Shown here in pieces: positions 47,159 to 56,237 of a stretch of 64,000 nucleotides of DNA. Location: contig NZ_JAAFYS010000001.1 in assembly GCF_012070395.1 (NCBI RefSeq), positions 722,001 through 786,000 of the forward strand, in the 5' to 3' direction. The notes under the pieces were generated by a model. It did no database searches, was not told where the DNA came from, and saw nothing but the letters and a program-made list of their open reading frames with translations. A program made the translations under genes and the position numbers. Every line of letters starts with the position of its first letter. The stretch's first letter is position 1. Origin of the DNA: Pseudoroseicyclus tamaricis. GTDB lineage: Bacteria; Pseudomonadota; Alphaproteobacteria; Rhodobacterales; Rhodobacteraceae.

Positions 47159-48534
47159 GCACGGTCACCGCCCCCGCCGGGCGGATCACGGGGTTCGAGG
47201 AGCGCGGCGCCCGCGTGTTCCTCGGCATCCCCTACGGGCAGGCGCCCGTGGGAGAGCTGCGCTTCCGCCCGCCGGAGCCGGTGGGGCCGGGAGAGATCGA
47301 CGCCACGCGCCCCGGCGCCGCGCCGCTGCAGGTGATCCGCCCGCGGCCCGACTGGGCCGGGCAGGGGCGCGAGGAGCCGATGGGCGAGGATTGCCTCAAC
47401 CTCGATCTCTATGCGCCGCCCGAAGGCCGCGACCCGGCGCCGGTCATCGTCCATGCCTACGGCGGGGGCTTTCAGGGCGGCAGCGCCGGCAGCGGCGCCA
47501 TCGACGGCGCCGCCTTCGCCGCCCGCACCGGCTGCCTGCTCATCCGCCCCAACATGCGCACCGGCGCGCTGGGCTTCCTGCACCTCGCCGAGCACTTCCC
47601 CGAGCTCTCCGCCACCAACCGCGGCATGCTGGATCTCGCGCTGGCCCTCGACTGGGCCCGCGAGAACGTGGCCGCCTTCGGGGGCGACCCCGGACGGATC
47701 ACGCTCGTCGGCATGTCCTCGGGCAGCTTCACCGCCACCGCCCTCTTCGGCGCGCCGGAGCCGCCGCCTGTTCATGCGGGATGGCTGATGTCCGGCCCCG
47801 CGAGCCGCATCGTGCTGCCGGAGACGGGGGCCGCCATCGCCGAGGGTTTCCTCGAGCGCGCCGGGGTGCGCCCAGGCGACCTCGCCGCGCTGCAGGCGCT
47901 TCCGGTGGAGACGATCCTGCAGGCGCAGGAGTCCGGGCTCGCCAGCGACCTCGGTGAGCGCAACGCGCCGGGCGGGCGGACGCTCGGCATCGTGCTCGAC
48001 GGCGTCACCCTGACCCGCCACCCGATGGAGGCGCTGACCGCAGGGGCAGGGCAGGGGGCGGGCCTCGTCTTCGGTTCCACCGCGGAAGAGGCGCGAATGT
48101 GGTATGCCTTCGGGATCATGGGCGAGACCGACGCGGCCAAGCTTCGTCAGACCATCGCTCGCTTCGCCCCGGATCGCGTCGAGGCCGAGCTGGCCGCGCT
48201 GGAAGCCGCCCAACCCGGCGCCAGCCCCGCGGCCCACGAGGAGGCCTTCCTCACCGAGCGCATCTACGCCGGCCCCGCCCGCGCCTCGGCCGAGGCGCAG
48301 CGGCAGGGCGGCGGGGCGGGAGCGAGCTATACCTTCGGCTGGGCGCCCTCCGGGGAGCTGGCGAAGCTCGGTGCCTCGCACGGCTTCGACGAGCCCTTCG
48401 TCTTCGGCAGCGCCGCGCCCTACATGGCGGGCAGCCCCGACGCTCTGAGCCTCGCCGCCGAGATGGAAGGCGCGCTGGTCGCGTTGGCCGAGACGGGCCA
48501 GCCGGGCTGGCAGGGGCACCGCCGCTTCGGCTGA
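47155..48534 (+). CDS. Type-B carboxylesterase family protein
   Basis: Serine esterase of the carboxylesterase/cholinesterase fold, 459 residues. The GTG at 47155 is preferred because it overlaps the ATPase stop (GTGA) and gives the family opening TVTAPAGRITGFEERGARVF, then LGIPYGQAPVGELRF. The oxyanion hole is HAYGGGF, the nucleophile is S188 in VGMSSGSF, the probable acid is in FGSTAEEARMW, and the His is in GASHGFDEPFVF. The nucleophile elbow GMSSG departs from the usual GESAG. No signal peptide is present, so it would hydrolyse an imported ester in the cytoplasm. It is the last gene of the AtuA-like operon. Confidence 0.87.
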
Positions 48535-48540
48535 GGTAGC

Positions 48541-48555
48541 GACCACTATCTGGTC
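48541..48555. terminator. Small hairpin between convergent genes
   Basis: GACCACTATCTGGTC has a 5-base stem (GACCA/TGGTC) in the 19-base gap between the esterase stop and the convergent TauE-like stop. It is short, so its role as a shared terminator is only tentative. Confidence 0.3.
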
Positions 48556-49303
48556 AGGACCACCCCGCAAGCGCCGCGAGGCCGCGCACCGCGGAGAGCA
48601 GCGCGGTCGCCAGGAGGATGGCGAGGGCGATGCCCTTGTAATGCGTCTCCGCGGTGCGGCGGAAGATCTCGCCGCCCAGCCATGTTCCGGCAAGCATGAC
48701 AGGCAGCGCCAGCAGCGCGTGGAGGACGGCGCTTCGGGTGACGAGGCCTGACAGGGCGAAGCCGGGCAGGGCGATGGCCGATGTCACGAAGAAGAAGATC
48801 ATCAGCGACGCGCGCATGCGGGCCGGGGGCGTCGCGGCGCGGATGAAATAGGCGATGGCGGGCGGGCCGGGCATCGCCGCCAGCCCGCCGAAGAAGCCCG
48901 ACGCCGCGCCCACCGGCAGCGCGAGGCCGAGGGCGGCGTCGGGCGACGGGCGGGGCGGGCGCAAAAGGGCGGGGACGGCGGCGAAGACGATCAGGCCGAG
49001 CACCAGCCGCATGACATCGGCATCGAGCCAGCGCAGCGTCAGGATGCCCAGCGGCGTGCCGGCGAGCGCCCCGAGTGAGAGCCACAGGATCTGCCGTCGG
49101 TCGATCTGCCGGCGCAGCGTCACGATGTCCCGCAGGCCGATCAGCGCCTGCAGGAGGACGCAGATCACCACCGCCTCCTCCGGCGGCAGCACGAGGCTCA
49201 GCATCGGCACCGCGGCGAGCGCGAAGCCGAATCCGGTGAGCCCGCGCAGGATCGCGGCGAGGCCGACGAGGGCGCAGGCGATCAGGGCCAGCGGCACGGT
49301 CAC
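48554..49303 (-). CDS. TauE/SafE-family membrane protein (sulfite exporter-like)
   Basis: Inner-membrane protein of about 249 residues with seven to eight helices. The family pattern occurs twice: ALVGLAAILRGLTGFGFALA near the N-terminus and GAASGFFGGLAAMPGPPAIA in the middle. There is no ATG. A GTG at 49303, 8 bases before the aldehyde dehydrogenase stop codon, is the best start; a second GTG is six bases later. Members export sulfite, sulfoacetate or other small anions. In this operon it may export a sulfur- or carboxylate-bearing by-product of amine oxidation, which is an inference. Confidence 0.8.
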   Translation of the reverse strand: MTVPLALIACALVGLAAILRGLTGFGFALAAVPMLSLVLPPEEAVVICVLLQALIGLRDIVTLRRQIDRRQILWLSLGALAGTPLGILTLRWLDADVMRLVLGLIVFAAVPALLRPPRPSPDAALGLALPVGAASGFFGGLAAMPGPPAIAYFIRAATPPARMRASLMIFFFVTSAIALPGFALSGLVTRSAVLHALLALPVMLAGTWLGGEIFRRTAETHYKGIALAILLATALLSAVRGLAALAGWS

Positions 49304-49308
49304 CCGCG

Positions 49309-50814
49309 TCAGTCCATCGCCATGATGACCGTCTTCTTCCGGGTGAAATGCTCGAGCATCGATTCCAGCGATGCCTCCTTGCCGAGGCCGGAGCGGCCGA
49401 AGCCCCCATAGCTCAGGTTCGGCTGGATGGTGAAGCCGGCATTGACCTGCACGAAGCCCGCGTTCAGTGCCTTCGTCCCCTTCAGCGCTCGGGAGAGGTC
49501 GCGCGTCCAGATCGAGGCAGCGAGGCCGTAGGTCGTGTCGTTCGCCTGCTCCAGCACCGCGTCCCAATCGTCCCACGGCTGGATGACGGTGACGGGGCCG
49601 AAGATCTCCTCCCGCACGACGGGGGAGGCCGCGTCGATGTGCAGGATGAGCGTGGGCTGGAGGAAGAGGTCGGGCGCCACGCCCGTCCCCGGCAGCGCGC
49701 CGCAGCGGATCACCTCCGCCTCCGGCGCCGCGTCGGCGAGGGAGAGGTAGCGCTCGACCGTCGCCTTTTGCGCCGGGGAGACAATGGTGCCCACGTCGGT
49801 CGCCTCGTCCAGCGGGTCGCCGATGACCAGCGCGTCCAGCCGGGCGCGGAGGCCGGCGACGAAGGGCTCGTAGACCGAGCGGTGCACGTAGAGCCGGCTG
49901 GCGGCGGTGCAGCTCTGCCCGGCGCGGGTGAAGCGCATGCCCGTCACCGCGCCGTCGATGGCGCGGTCCAAGTCCACGTCGTCGCAGACGATCATCGGGC
50001 TCTTGCCGCCGAGTTCCAGGCTCACCGGGATCAGCCGGCGGGCGGCGGCGGCGTGTATCGTCTCTCCCACCTTCTCCGAGCCGGTGAAGGTGATCTTGGC
50101 CACGTCCGGGTGGTCGCAAAGGGGCTGGCCGCAATCCGGCCCGGTGCCGACGACGACGTTCAGCACGCCGGGCGGCAGGTGGGCATTCAGGATCTCTGCG
50201 GCGGCCAGCGTCGCGAAGGGCGCCACCTCCGCCGCCTTCACGACGACGGTGTTCCCCGCCACCAGCGCCGGCGCGATCTTCAGCATCATCAGCACCAAGG
50301 GCACGTTCCAGGGCAGGATCGCGGCGATGACACCCAGCGGCTCGCGGGTGGTGACGGCGAAGGTGTCGGGGCGGAAGGGGAGCGTCTCGCCCTTCAGCTC
50401 CGAGCCGAGGCCGCCGAACATCTCCAGCAGGTCCGCCGCGACGGCCAGCTCGCCCCGGCATTCCGTGCGGATGGCCTTGCCCGTCTCGCGGGCGAGGAGG
50501 CGGGCGAGAGGCTCTGCCTCCGCCATCAGCGCGCGGGCGGCGGCCTGCACGGCGCGGCCGCGGTCGCGGGCCGGGGTCTCCGCCCAAGCCTCGCCCGCCG
50601 CCTTCGCCGCGGCCACGGCCGCCTCCACCTCGGCGGCTCCGCTGGCGGCGGTGCGGCCGAGGGCGCGCATCTGCGCCGGCTCCAGCACCTCCAGCGTTTC
50701 CGCCGCCGGCACCACCGCGCCGTCGATCAGGTTCACGCCCTCGAGGCGGGCGAGCCAGGCGGCGGCGAGGTCTGACGGGTCGGCGCCGCTGTCGGCGGCG
50801 GGGAGGTCTGTCAT
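49309..50814 (-). CDS. NAD(P)-dependent aldehyde dehydrogenase
   Basis: Oxidises an aldehyde to an acid, 501 residues. The general base E267 (LELGGKSP) and nucleophile C302 (RAGQSCTAA) are present, with the cofactor segment ILPWNVPLVLMMLKIAPALV and the late motif REEIFGPVTVI. ATG 50814 is chosen because AAAGGAG lies just before it; an earlier in-frame ATG overlaps both this ribosome site and the preceding stop. It follows the FAD oxidoreductase gene, so it probably takes the aldehyde made there, as in polyamine-type degradation (oxidase then dehydrogenase). Confidence 0.92.
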   Translation of the reverse strand: MTDLPAADSGADPSDLAAAWLARLEGVNLIDGAVVPAAETLEVLEPAQMRALGRTAASGAAEVEAAVAAAKAAGEAWAETPARDRGRAVQAAARALMAEAEPLARLLARETGKAIRTECRGELAVAADLLEMFGGLGSELKGETLPFRPDTFAVTTREPLGVIAAILPWNVPLVLMMLKIAPALVAGNTVVVKAAEVAPFATLAAAEILNAHLPPGVLNVVVGTGPDCGQPLCDHPDVAKITFTGSEKVGETIHAAAARRLIPVSLELGGKSPMIVCDDVDLDRAIDGAVTGMRFTRAGQSCTAASRLYVHRSVYEPFVAGLRARLDALVIGDPLDEATDVGTIVSPAQKATVERYLSLADAAPEAEVIRCGALPGTGVAPDLFLQPTLILHIDAASPVVREEIFGPVTVIQPWDDWDAVLEQANDTTYGLAASIWTRDLSRALKGTKALNAGFVQVNAGFTIQPNLSYGGFGRSGLGKEASLESMLEHFTRKKTVIMAMD

Positions 50815-50831
50815 GGCGGGCTCCTTTGAAG

Positions 50832-52220
50832 TCACAACCGCTCGTCGCGGAGGTGGTACCAGCGGTAGAGAAACCGCTGGCCGATGCGGCGGAAGGGGGT
50901 GAGCGGGCCGTGATGCTTCAGCTCTCCCTTGAAGATCGGCAGGTCGGGCAGGCTCTCGCCGGCGACGAGCTGCGCCATGCGCCGGCCGGCCTGGGCGGAG
51001 TACATGACGCCGTTGCCGCCGTAGCCCATGGCGTAGAAGACCGCCTCACCGGCGCGCGGACGGGTGATGCGGGGCATCTGGTCGTGGCTGACATCGACCC
51101 AGCCCCACCAGGAGTAATCGAATTCTATCCCCGCCAGCGCCGGAAACTTCCGCTCCAGCCCGGCGCGGAGCGAGGCGACATGCCGCTCCTGGGGCGCGTC
51201 GCGGCCGGTGATGGCGCCCCGGCTGCCGATCTGCAGCCGGTCGCCGGGGAGGAGGCGGTAGTAGTGGCGCAGCGTCCGCGTGTCGGTGATCGGCGCCCGG
51301 GTGGCGAAGCCGCAGGCGGCGAGCTCGGCGGCGGTGAGCGGGCGGGTGACGACGGAGTTGGAGATGATGGGCAAAAGCCGCGCGCGGGTGACCGGGCTCA
51401 TCGCGCCGGCGGTGTAGGCGGCGGTGGCGATGGCAATGGCCTTGGCGCGGATGGTGCCCTGCGGGGTGGTCAGCCGGTAGCCGCTCCCCTCCCGCACCCA
51501 GCCGGCGACGGGGGAGCCGGTGTGGATGCGCACGCCGAGGCGCCGCGCCTCGCGGTGGTAGCCGAAGGCGAGCTTGCCGGCATGGATGGCTGTCCCGTCC
51601 GGCTCCCAGAGCGCGCCGGCGGCCTCCTGGTCGTGCACGGCGCGGGCGAAGACCTCCTCGCGGGGGAGGAACTCGGCGGGGTAGCCGAACTGCTCGCGGT
51701 AGCACTCCGCCTCCGCCTGCAGGGCCGGGACGGCCTGCGGCTTGTGGGCGATGTAATAGTGGCCGCCGCGCTGGGCCTCGCAGTCGATGCCCCCCTCCTC
51801 GATGACCCGCTCGAAATAGGCGAAGGCCTCCTTCATCTCGCGGTGCAGCCCCTGCGCCATCTCCAGCCCGTATTCCCTGATCCAGCCGGAGCGCTTGAGC
51901 CGCCCGGCGGAGATCTGCGCCTGACCGCCATTGCGGCTGGAGCAGCCCCATGCGGTGCGGTTCGCCTCCAGAACGGCGACATCCATGCCGTAGTCGCGGG
52001 CCAGCGCGATGGCGCAGTTGAGCCCGGTATAGCCGGAGCCGACGACGGCGACGTCGCAGGTCACCTCGCCCTGCACCGGGCCGTCATCTTCCGGGGCGGG
52101 GCCGGCGGTGTCGATCCAGTAGGTGGGGGCATAGTCGCGCCCGCGGCCCGGGCCCGGATCCATGATCGGGTCATAGCTCGGGTCGTAGGCGGTGGGGCCG
52201 AGGGCGGTCATGTCGTTCAT
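50832..52220 (-). CDS. FAD-dependent amine oxidoreductase (DAO family, OrdL/PuuB-like)
   Basis: Flavoprotein of 462 residues from the D-amino-acid-oxidase superfamily. The FAD motif CDVAVVGSGYTGLNCAIALA is at about 54-73. The group marker NGGQAQISAGRL follows near 97-108, and YGGNGVMYSAQAGRRMAQLV is near the C-terminus. Close relatives oxidise gamma-glutamylputrescine, N-methyl amino acids or other secondary amines to an aldehyde or imine plus amine. The aldehyde dehydrogenase gene is 18 bases downstream. No glutamylation gene (puuA) is seen, so the substrate may be a natural secondary amine. Confidence 0.85.
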   Translation of the reverse strand: MNDMTALGPTAYDPSYDPIMDPGPGRGRDYAPTYWIDTAGPAPEDDGPVQGEVTCDVAVVGSGYTGLNCAIALARDYGMDVAVLEANRTAWGCSSRNGGQAQISAGRLKRSGWIREYGLEMAQGLHREMKEAFAYFERVIEEGGIDCEAQRGGHYYIAHKPQAVPALQAEAECYREQFGYPAEFLPREEVFARAVHDQEAAGALWEPDGTAIHAGKLAFGYHREARRLGVRIHTGSPVAGWVREGSGYRLTTPQGTIRAKAIAIATAAYTAGAMSPVTRARLLPIISNSVVTRPLTAAELAACGFATRAPITDTRTLRHYYRLLPGDRLQIGSRGAITGRDAPQERHVASLRAGLERKFPALAGIEFDYSWWGWVDVSHDQMPRITRPRAGEAVFYAMGYGGNGVMYSAQAGRRMAQLVAGESLPDLPIFKGELKHHGPLTPFRRIGQRFLYRWYHLRDERL

Positions 52221-52229
52221 CGCGGGGCC

Positions 52230-52616
52230 TCAGGCGGCGAAGGCGGGACGGGCCTTGCGGAAGGCCTGCTTGCGCACGATCAGCCCATCTCGAAGCGTGA
52301 AGAGGTCTGCTCCCTCCGCCTCCGTCCGCATTCCGGCGGCGTCGGTTCCGGAGAAGACCCACTCGCTCACGGCGCGGTCGCCGGCGACGAGGTGCGAATG
52401 GTGCGCCCAGTGGGCATCGGGCATCGCCTGCCAGACGCCCTCAAAGGCTGCCGCGATGGCGTCGCGCCCCTCGAAGCGGGTGCCGAAGACCTCCGACCCG
52501 CCGACGGCGAAGAAGACGGCATCGGGCGCGAAGAGGCGCATGACGCCGTCGATGTCGTGCCGGTTGAAGGCGTCGAAGGTCGCGGCGAGATCCGCGGCTG
52601 TCAGGGTTGCTGTCAT
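52230..52616 (-). CDS. SnoaL-like (NTF2-fold) protein
   Basis: Small alpha+beta-barrel protein of 128 residues. SnoaL features include TFDAFNRHDIDGVMRLFAPD, then AVFFAVGGSEVFGTRFEGRD and AIAAAFEGVW; the end reads FTLRDGLIVRKQAFRK. The family includes isomerases, cyclases and hydrolases, so a function cannot be assigned. It is the first gene of the minus-strand operon and lies 9 bases before the FAD oxidoreductase. The inverted repeat at 52698-52767 is in its upstream region. Confidence 0.82.
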   Translation of the reverse strand: MTATLTAADLAATFDAFNRHDIDGVMRLFAPDAVFFAVGGSEVFGTRFEGRDAIAAAFEGVWQAMPDAHWAHHSHLVAGDRAVSEWVFSGTDAAGMRTEAEGADLFTLRDGLIVRKQAFRKARPAFAA

Positions 52617-52697
52617 CGGGGGTTCCTCGCGCGTCTGGGCCTGATCCGAGTCGCTACCAGCGGCATCCCGGGCGGCACACGGCCAGCCCGGCGGTTC

Positions 52698-52767
52698 GGA
52701 TTGGGCCAGCGCCCGCACCCGCCGCCGCCCCCGCCGCCCCCCGGGCCGCCTTCCGACGGCCCAATCC
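52698..52767. promoter_or_regulatory. MocR-type inverted repeat between divergent operons
   Basis: GGATTGGGCC (52698-52707) and GGCCCAATCC (52758-52767) are exact inverted repeats separated by 50 C-rich bases. A further TTGGGCAG follows at 52769. The TTGGGCC half-sites resemble the TTGGACCA sites at 54472. They lie in the gap between the SnoaL-like operon and the MocR gene, as expected for a regulator of both. Confidence 0.5.
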
Positions 52768-52891
52768 TTGGGCAGCCTGCCGCAGGAACGGGCGCCGGTG
52801 CCGCGCCGCGGCATGGCAGCGCTGGGGCAGGGCGGGCCACCGGCGCCGCGGGGCGTAGGATGAGGCGCATCATCCGAGGGAGACGGGGCCC

Positions 52892-54379
52892 ATGTCAGGC
52901 GCGCTCACATTGGTGGACAAGTCGGCGGCCGAGCCCATCCAGGCGCAGCTGCGCCGCTCGCTCATCACCGCCATCCAGAGCGGCCGGCTTTCGCCCGGGC
53001 AGCGCATGATGCCTTCCCGCCAGCTCGCGCAGCAGGTGGGCATCGCCCGCAACACGGTGACGCTGGTCTATGACGAGCTCGTCGCGCGCGGCTATCTGGA
53101 GCCGGTCCCGCGCAAGGGCTACTTCGTCGCCGAGGTGCGCGAGGCGGGCGCGCGCACCGCCGCGGTGGCGCCCGGCCAGCGGCCGAACTGGAACGCCAAG
53201 CTCCGCCAGCGGCCGGCGCGGCTGCGGCACATCGTGAAGCCCTCCAACTGGCAGGACTACGCCTACCCCTTCATCTACGGGCAGGTCGATCCGAAGCTCT
53301 TCCCCTACAACATCTGGCGCGCCTGCTCGCGCGATGCGCTGGGCCGCGGCGCCATCGACTGGTGGTCTGCGGACCGCGCGGTCGACGACGACCCGATGCT
53401 GGTGGAGGAGATCCGCAATCACATCCTGCCCGAGAAGGGCATCTACGCCGAGCCCGACGAGATCCTGATCACGCTCGGAATCCAGCACGGCATCTACCTG
53501 CTCGGCCAGCTCCTCGTCCGCCCCGGCGCGCGGGTGGGGGTGGAGACCCCCGGCTACCCCGACGCCCGCCACATCTTCGACGCCGCGGGGGCGGAGCTGG
53601 TGGAGATGGCGGTCGACGAGGATGGCGCGCGGATGGACCACCCCGGCCCGCTCGACGTGATGATGATCACGCCGACCCACCAGTGCCCCACGATGGTCAC
53701 CATGAGCGCCGCCCGCCGGGAGGAGGTGCTCGCCCGCGCCCGGGCCGACGACGCCATCGTTATCGAGGACGATTACGAGGGGGAGACGACCTTCACCGAG
53801 GGCCTGACCTCCCTCAAGTCGGCCGACAGGGACGGGCGCGTCGCCTATCTCGGCACCCTTTCCAAGGTGCTGGCGCCGGGGGTGCGGCTGGGCTTCATGG
53901 TCGCCGACCGGACCCTTGTCGCCGAGGCGCGCTGGCTGCGGCGGCTGATCAACCGCTCCGCTCCGCTCAACAACCAGCGCACCGCCGCGATCTTCCTCGC
54001 CGAAGGGCACTACCTCGGCCTCATCCGCACCATCCGCTCCGCCCATGCCGCCCGCTGGAAGGTGCTGGCCGAGGGGGTGGACCGGCATCTGCCGGGCTTC
54101 CGTCGCAGCGCCGGCACCGGCGGCTCCAGCGTCTGGCTGGAATGCCCGCCGGAAGTGGAGGCCGGCGCGCTCGCCGCCCGCGCGGCGGAGCTGGGGGTGC
54201 TGGTGGAATCGGGCGATCCTTTCGTGCGGCCGCAGGAGCGGGGCCGCTTCATCCGCCTCGGCCTCGCCTATATCGACGAGGGCCTCATCGACGCGGGCCT
54301 GCGCCGCATCGCCGAGGCGGCGCGGGACGTCGCCGGCCGGCCCGCCGCGCCGCCCCCGCTGGCCCCGCTGGAGGCATGA
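52892..54379 (+). CDS. MocR-type regulator (GntR HTH fused to aminotransferase fold)
   Basis: Regulator of 495 residues. An N-terminal GntR winged HTH (about 15-80: PIQAQLRRSLITAIQSGRLS, then SRQLAQQVGIARNTVTLVYD and ARGYLEPVPRKGYF) is joined to a PLP-dependent aminotransferase-like domain. The PLP lysine is K325 in YLGTLSKVLAPGVRLGF, and IVIEDDYEGE carries the ring-stacking region. MocR proteins sense amines or amino compounds through PLP. It is divergent from amine-oxidation genes and upstream of an importer operon, both with TTGGRCC motifs, so it probably controls both. Confidence 0.9.
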   Translation: MSGALTLVDKSAAEPIQAQLRRSLITAIQSGRLSPGQRMMPSRQLAQQVGIARNTVTLVYDELVARGYLEPVPRKGYFVAEVREAGARTAAVAPGQRPNWNAKLRQRPARLRHIVKPSNWQDYAYPFIYGQVDPKLFPYNIWRACSRDALGRGAIDWWSADRAVDDDPMLVEEIRNHILPEKGIYAEPDEILITLGIQHGIYLLGQLLVRPGARVGVETPGYPDARHIFDAAGAELVEMAVDEDGARMDHPGPLDVMMITPTHQCPTMVTMSAARREEVLARARADDAIVIEDDYEGETTFTEGLTSLKSADRDGRVAYLGTLSKVLAPGVRLGFMVADRTLVAEARWLRRLINRSAPLNNQRTAAIFLAEGHYLGLIRTIRSAHAARWKVLAEGVDRHLPGFRRSAGTGGSSVWLECPPEVEAGALAARAAELGVLVESGDPFVRPQERGRFIRLGLAYIDEGLIDAGLRRIAEAARDVAGRPAAPPPLAPLEA

Positions 54380-54471
54380 GGGCGGCCGCTCTGCCCGTTC
54401 TGCGGGCATCTGCCTCCGCACTCTGCCCGCTTGCGCGCCCGCCCATCCCGCTGGCCCAGCGCGGCGCTGGC

Positions 54472-54502
54472 TTGGACCAGTCCAATGCAGGTTGCTGGAC
54501 CA
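54472..54502 (+). promoter_or_regulatory. MocR operator candidate: repeated TGGACCA before importer
   Basis: TTGGACCAGTCCAA (54472-54485) is nearly palindromic, and TGGACCA recurs at 54496-54502, with 23 bases between the two direct copies, about two helical turns. MocR regulators typically bind such repeated half-sites. The block lies 83 bases before the importer binding-protein start. Confidence 0.6.
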
Positions 54503-54584
54503 AGAATTGTGCGGGACCCTGACCAATCATCGGGCAAGTCAACTTCCGCTCCCCTCCCACTCGAACGCACGGACGCAGGCAGAC

Positions 54585-56150
54585 ATGAAACATTTCCTTC
54601 GCCCACTTCTCGCCGCCACGGTCTCCCTCGCGGCGCTCAGCGCCCAGGCGGCTCCGGAGGATGGCGGCACGCTCATCGTCGGCTCGACGCAGGTGCCGCG
54701 CCACTTCAACGGCGCCATCCAGTCGGGCACCGCCACGGCCATGGCCTCCACCCAGATCTTCGCGAGCCCGCTGCGCTACGATGCCGAGTGGAACCCGCAG
54801 CCCTACCTCGCCGAGAGCTGGGAGGTGGCCGAGGACGGGCTTTCCGTCACGCTGCACCTCACCCCGGGCGCGACTTTCCATGACGGCGAGCCGATCACCT
54901 CGGCGGACGTCGCCTTCTCGATCCAGACGATCAAGGAGAACCACCCGTTCCAGACGATGCTCGCCCCGGTGGAGAGCGTCGACACGCCGGACGAGCTGAC
55001 GGCGGTCATCAACCTCGCGCAGCCCCACCCGGCGCTGCTGCTCGCCATGTCGCCGGCGCTGATGCCGATCATCCCCGAGCATGTCTACGGCGAGGGCGAC
55101 ATCCAGGCGAACCCGGCCAACCTGGAGCCCGTCGGCTCCGGCCCCTTCGTCTTCGAGGAATACCGGCAGGGCGAGTTCTACCGGCTGTCGAAGAACGAGA
55201 ACTTCTTCATCGAGGGCCGCCCCTACATGGACGAGGTGATCGTGCAGATCATCGGCGATCCGGCGAACCTCGTCCTCTCCACAGAGCGCGGCGACATCGA
55301 CTATTACCCCTTCGCCGGCAGCCCGCGTGACATCGAGCGGCTGCAGGGCGTCGACGGGCTGATCGTGACCGACGAGGGCAATGACGGCTTCGGCGCGCTG
55401 AACTGGCTCGCCTTCAACACCGCCAAGGCGCCTTTCGACGATGCCCGCGTCCGGCAGGCAATCGGCTTCGCCATCGACAAGAGCTTCATCAACGACCGCC
55501 TTATGGCCGGCCTGGTGTCGGATTCCACCGGCCCCATCGTGAACTCCTCGCCGCTGGCGACGGACGAGGTGGAGACCTACGCCGTCGATCTCGACCGCGC
55601 CAATGCCCTCCTCGACGAGGCGGGCCAGATGCCCGACGGCGACGGCATCCGCTTCACCATGACGGTGGATTACCTGCCCGGCTCCGTCGAGATGGGCCGC
55701 AACCTCGCCGAATACCTGCGCTCGCAGTTGCGCCAGATCGGCATCGAGGTGGAGGTGCGCGCCTCGCCCGACTTCCCCACATGGGCGCAGCGGATCTCCA
55801 GCTACGATTTCGACGTGACGACCGACAGCGTCTACAACTGGGGCGACCCGGTGATCGGCGTGAACCGGACCTACCTGACCAGCAACATCCGCGAGGGCGT
55901 CATCTGGTCGAACACGCAGCAATACTCGAACCCGCGCGTCGACGAACTGCTGGAGCAGGCGGCGATGGAGAACGACCCCGCCGCTCGCGCCGAGCTCTAC
56001 AAGGAGTTCCAGCAGATCGTCGTGGAAGATGCGCCGATCCTCTACCTCAACGTCGCCCCCTTCTTCAGCATCTACAAGGAGGGGCTGGCCGACATGCCGC
56101 TCTCGATCTGGGGCGCCGCGTCGCCCTGGGACGAGATCTACTGGGAGTAG
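54585..56150 (+). CDS. Dipeptide-type ABC importer binding protein (second system)
   Basis: Periplasmic binding protein of 521 residues from ATG 54585. It has a Sec signal (LLAATVSLAALSAQAAPEDG, cleavage near 22) and then GGTLIVGSTQVPRHFNGAIQ. Family features include SADVAFSIQTIKENHPFQTM, DARVRQAIGFAIDKSFINDR and, late, NDPAARAELYKEFQQIVVED. It is probably the first gene of the importer-amidohydrolase operon under MocR control. The substrate is unknown; an amide-bearing amine would fit the amidohydrolase and amine-oxidation genes. Confidence 0.92.
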   Translation: MKHFLRPLLAATVSLAALSAQAAPEDGGTLIVGSTQVPRHFNGAIQSGTATAMASTQIFASPLRYDAEWNPQPYLAESWEVAEDGLSVTLHLTPGATFHDGEPITSADVAFSIQTIKENHPFQTMLAPVESVDTPDELTAVINLAQPHPALLLAMSPALMPIIPEHVYGEGDIQANPANLEPVGSGPFVFEEYRQGEFYRLSKNENFFIEGRPYMDEVIVQIIGDPANLVLSTERGDIDYYPFAGSPRDIERLQGVDGLIVTDEGNDGFGALNWLAFNTAKAPFDDARVRQAIGFAIDKSFINDRLMAGLVSDSTGPIVNSSPLATDEVETYAVDLDRANALLDEAGQMPDGDGIRFTMTVDYLPGSVEMGRNLAEYLRSQLRQIGIEVEVRASPDFPTWAQRISSYDFDVTTDSVYNWGDPVIGVNRTYLTSNIREGVIWSNTQQYSNPRVDELLEQAAMENDPAARAELYKEFQQIVVEDAPILYLNVAPFFSIYKEGLADMPLSIWGAASPWDEIYWE

Positions 56151-56171
56151 GGCCACTCACACCTGCTCCCC

Positions 56172-56205
56172 GGCCGCCCGCGCTCCTCTCCCGGCGCGGG
56201 CGGCC
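56172..56205 (+). terminator. Intercistronic hairpin after second dipeptide-type binding-protein gene
   Basis: GGCCGCCCGCGC and GCGCGGGCGGCC pair perfectly over 12 bases around a 10-base loop, starting 22 bases after the binding-protein stop and 33 bases before the permease start. There is no T-tract. As at 8266 and 33872, it would favour more binding protein than membrane subunits. Confidence 0.6.
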
Positions 56206-56237
56206 GCCTATCCCCGCCTGACGCCGGAGTGCGCCCG

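Noticed and set aside
52710-52745. C-rich run as a possible CRISPR or tandem repeat
   Set aside because: It is an irregular CCG/CCC tract without fixed repeat units or spacers. No CRISPR-like array or cas gene exists in the window.
50826-53009. A 727-codon plus-strand frame over the FAD oxidoreductase and SnoaL-like genes
   Set aside because: It is antisense to two recognised genes and runs through the intergenic control region into the MocR gene in the wrong frame.
54285-56156. A 623-codon minus-strand frame over the second Dpp-type binding protein
   Set aside because: The plus strand encodes a complete binding protein with a signal peptide; the antisense frame reads as Arg/Asp/Val-rich noise.
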